Below, piece after piece: positions 61,777 to 64,000 of a stretch of DNA of 64,000 nt (the stretch's first letter is position 1; every line of letters starts with the position of its first letter). The stretch is taken from NCBI RefSeq assembly GCF_000327385.1, contig NW_008708707.1:3628298-3692297 (forward strand), in the 5' to 3' direction. This DNA comes from Lottia gigantea (Eukaryota > Mollusca > Gastropoda > Lottiidae). The position numbers were made by a program, and so were the translations under genes. The notes beneath the pieces are model-generated. The model was not told the DNA's origin, made no database searches, and saw nothing but the letters and a program-made list of their open reading frames with translations.

Positions 61777-64000
61777 CTTTCAGGGTTTGGGAAGTATGAA
61801 GAACCTGTAATATTCTGTCAAGTTTTTGTGTTATTTGACAAAGTGATTATTTTGAAGATTCTAATAAAAACAGTTAGAAACAAGGTGTCAACAAAGTACA
61901 ACTTAAGTCAGGTAACAAAAATGTTTGCTCTGAATTTTATCTGTTTTCCAGGTTTTTGTGAGAATGACAACCTTACAACTATTTACAGACCCAGTTTTTA
62001 TAGAAAAATAAGAAAGTTATAGTTGATTTAGAATTTTATACATCATTATATTGTATCTTGTCGTTTTGATGAAAGTAATGTAAAAGTAAAATCGCTCTCA
62101 TTTACTTATAAATGGATACATTTGTATAATATTTGGACAGGATATTCCACATACATTTCAATCCAAATTGAAACAATAAGATAATATAAAACTTCTATAG
62201 AAAAGTAGGGAAAAAATTATTTATGCAGTGTTTGATTTAATACGAATCTACCTCAAGCTATTTCTATGTGATTTTCTTTATGTCTATTTGTGGACTAAGT
62301 TTTCATCTGAATTAAGATTTTAATTGTTGAAATTGTAATTTCTTTCAGGGTTTGGTAAATATGAAGAGTCTGTAATATCTGTAAAGTTTTTGTGTTATTT
62401 GACAAAGTGATTATTTTGAAGATTCTAATAAAAACAGTTAGAAACAAGGTGTCAACAAAGTACAACTTAAGTCGGGTAACAAAAATGTTTGCTCTGAATT
62501 TTTTCTGTTTTCCAGGTTTTTGTGAGAATGACAACCTTACAACTATTGACAGTCCCAGCTTTTATTGAAAAATAAGAAAGTTATAGTTGATTTAGAATTT
62601 TACCATCATTATATTGTATCTTGTCGTTTTGATGAAAGTAGTGTAAAAGTAAAATCGCTCTCATTTACTTATAAATGGATATATTTGTAAAATATTTGGA
62701 CAGGGTATTCCAGATACATTGCATTCCAAATTGAAGCAATAAAATAATTTTAGTTTTTGATGCAAAAGTAGAAAAAAAATTATTTCTTCAGTGTTTGATT
62801 TGACACGAATCTACCTCAAGCTATTCCTATGTGTTTTTCTTTATGTCTATTTGTGGACTATGTTTTAATCTAAATCAAGATTTTAATGTTTGAAATTGTA
62901 ATTTCTTTCAGGGTTTGGTAAATATGAAGAGCCTGTAATATCTGTAAAGTTTTTATGTTATTTGACAAAGTGATTATTTTGAAGATTCTAATAAAAACTG
63001 TTAGAAACAAGGTGTCAACAAAGTACAACTTAAGTCGGGTAACAAAAATGTTTGCTCTGAATTTTTTCTGTTTTCCAGGTTTTTGTGAGAATGACAACCT
63101 TACAACTATTTACAGACCCAGTTTTTATAGAAAAATAAGAAAGTTATAGTTGATTTAGAATTTTACGCATCATTATATTGTATCTTGTCGTTTTGATGAA
63201 AGTAGTGTAAAAGTAAAATCGCTCTCATTTACTTATAAATGGATATATTTGTATAATATTTGGATAGGATATTCCAGATACATTGCAATCCAAATTGAAA
63301 CAATAAAATAATTTTAATCTTTGATACAAAAGTAGAAAAAAAATTATTTCTTCAATGTTTGATTTGACACGAATCTACCTCAAGCTATTTCTATGTGATT
63401 TTCTTTATGTCTATTTGTGGACTAAGTTTTCATCTGAATTAAGATTTTAATTCTTGAAATTGTAATTTCTTTCAGGGTTTGGGAAATATGAAGAGCCTGT
63501 AATATCTGTAAAGTTTTTATGTTATTTGACAAAGTGATTATTTTGAAGATTTCAGTTAAAAACAGTTAGAAACAAGGTGTCAACAAAGTACAACATTAGT
63601 CAGGTAACAAATTTGTTTGTTGTTAATGTTTTCTGTTTTCCAGGTTTTTGTGAGAATGACAACCTTACAACTATTTACAGTCCCAGCTTTTATTGAAAAA
63701 TAAGAAAGTTATAGTTGATTTAGAATTTTACGCATCATTATATTGTATCTTGTCGTTTTGATGAAAATAGTGTAAAAGTAAAATCGCTCTAATTTACTTA
63801 TAAATGGATATATTTGTATGATTTTTGGACAGGATATTCCAGATGCATTGCAATCCAAATTGAAACCATAAAATAATTTTAGTTTTTGATGCAAAAGTAG
63901 AAAAAAAATTATTTCTTCAGTGTTTGATTTGACACGAATCTACCTCAAGCTATTCCTATGTGATTTCCTTTATGTCTATTTGTGGACTATGTTTTGATCG
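61777..64000. repeat. Tandem satellite array, ~565-bp monomer
   Basis: Four monomers begin with CTTTCAGGGTTTGG at 61777, 62342, 62905 and 63469 (periods 565, 563 and 564). The last is cut by the window end. Landmarks per unit: TTATTTGACAAAGTGATTAT, GAAACAAGGTGTCAACAAAG, TTTTCCAGGTTTTTGTGAGA, ATCGCTCTCATTTACTTATA and GACACGAATCTACCTCAAGC. Copies 2-4 look very similar, so homogenisation is recent; copy 1 is the most diverged, as expected at an array edge. Frames of 60-79 codons on both strands recur, but they lack conserved ATG starts and copies 2 and 4 interrupt the plus-strand frame. Confidence 0.93.

Noticed and set aside
61828-63149. Repeated 64-79 codon frames in the satellite array as a multicopy gene
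   Set aside because: Starts are not conserved ATGs, copies 2 and 4 interrupt the plus-strand frame, and the frames exist on both strands because the DNA itself is conserved as a satellite.
1-64000. Retroviral, LTR or Polinton-like remnants and CRISPR arrays
   Set aside because: No recognisable parts of such elements were seen on either strand. The repeats found are SINEs, MITE-like elements, minisatellites and one satellite array.

Overview
This is a 64 kb piece of an AT-rich, intron-rich animal nuclear genome. Short GT-AG introns, complete animal gene families and repeat families of a kind common in molluscs suggest a lophotrochozoan, most likely a gastropod. The species is an inference. 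There are no bacterial features, no CRISPR array, and no retroviral or Polinton-like parts that I could recognise.

Four protein-coding genes can be reconstructed exon by exon, with every splice phase consistent. (1) ARL6IP5/PRAF3, minus strand, 21097-19001, 3 exons, 178 aa. (2) UBA3, the NEDD8-activating E1 catalytic subunit, plus strand, 22005-29109, 15 coding exons, 437 aa. (3) TSR2, a ribosomal-protein chaperone, minus strand, 33753-29957, 6 exons, 194 aa. (4) A Flamingo/Starry night/CELSR seven-transmembrane cadherin, minus strand, 58476-35747, about 35 coding exons, about 2,932 aa. Its first coding exon is 3.6 kb and holds all nine cadherin repeats.

Layout: 1-19000 is mostly repeat-rich non-coding DNA, with one convincing orphan first exon at 10604-10364 (minus) and a weaker orphan ORF at 17004. 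ARL6IP5 and UBA3 are head to head across about 0.9 kb. UBA3 and TSR2 are tail to tail. The CELSR gene fills 35.7-58.5 kb. The right end (59-64 kb) holds SINE-derived composites and then a tandem array of about 565-bp monomers that runs off the window.

The genes serve separate housekeeping and developmental roles: neddylation, endomembrane regulation, small-subunit ribosome assembly and planar cell polarity. The most notable contextual point is the divergent ARL6IP5-UBA3 pair, which I recall being adjacent in human too. The non-coding DNA is a dense mosaic of small non-autonomous elements: two tRNA-derived SINE families, several MITE-like families, one with a perfect 16-bp inner inverted repeat and one a 53-bp-arm hairpin, minisatellites, and a three-copy stem-loop with a hammerhead-like core. 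I found no clearly new molecular system. The best leads are the conserved divergent gene pair, the stem-loop trio, the satellite array and the orphan exons.
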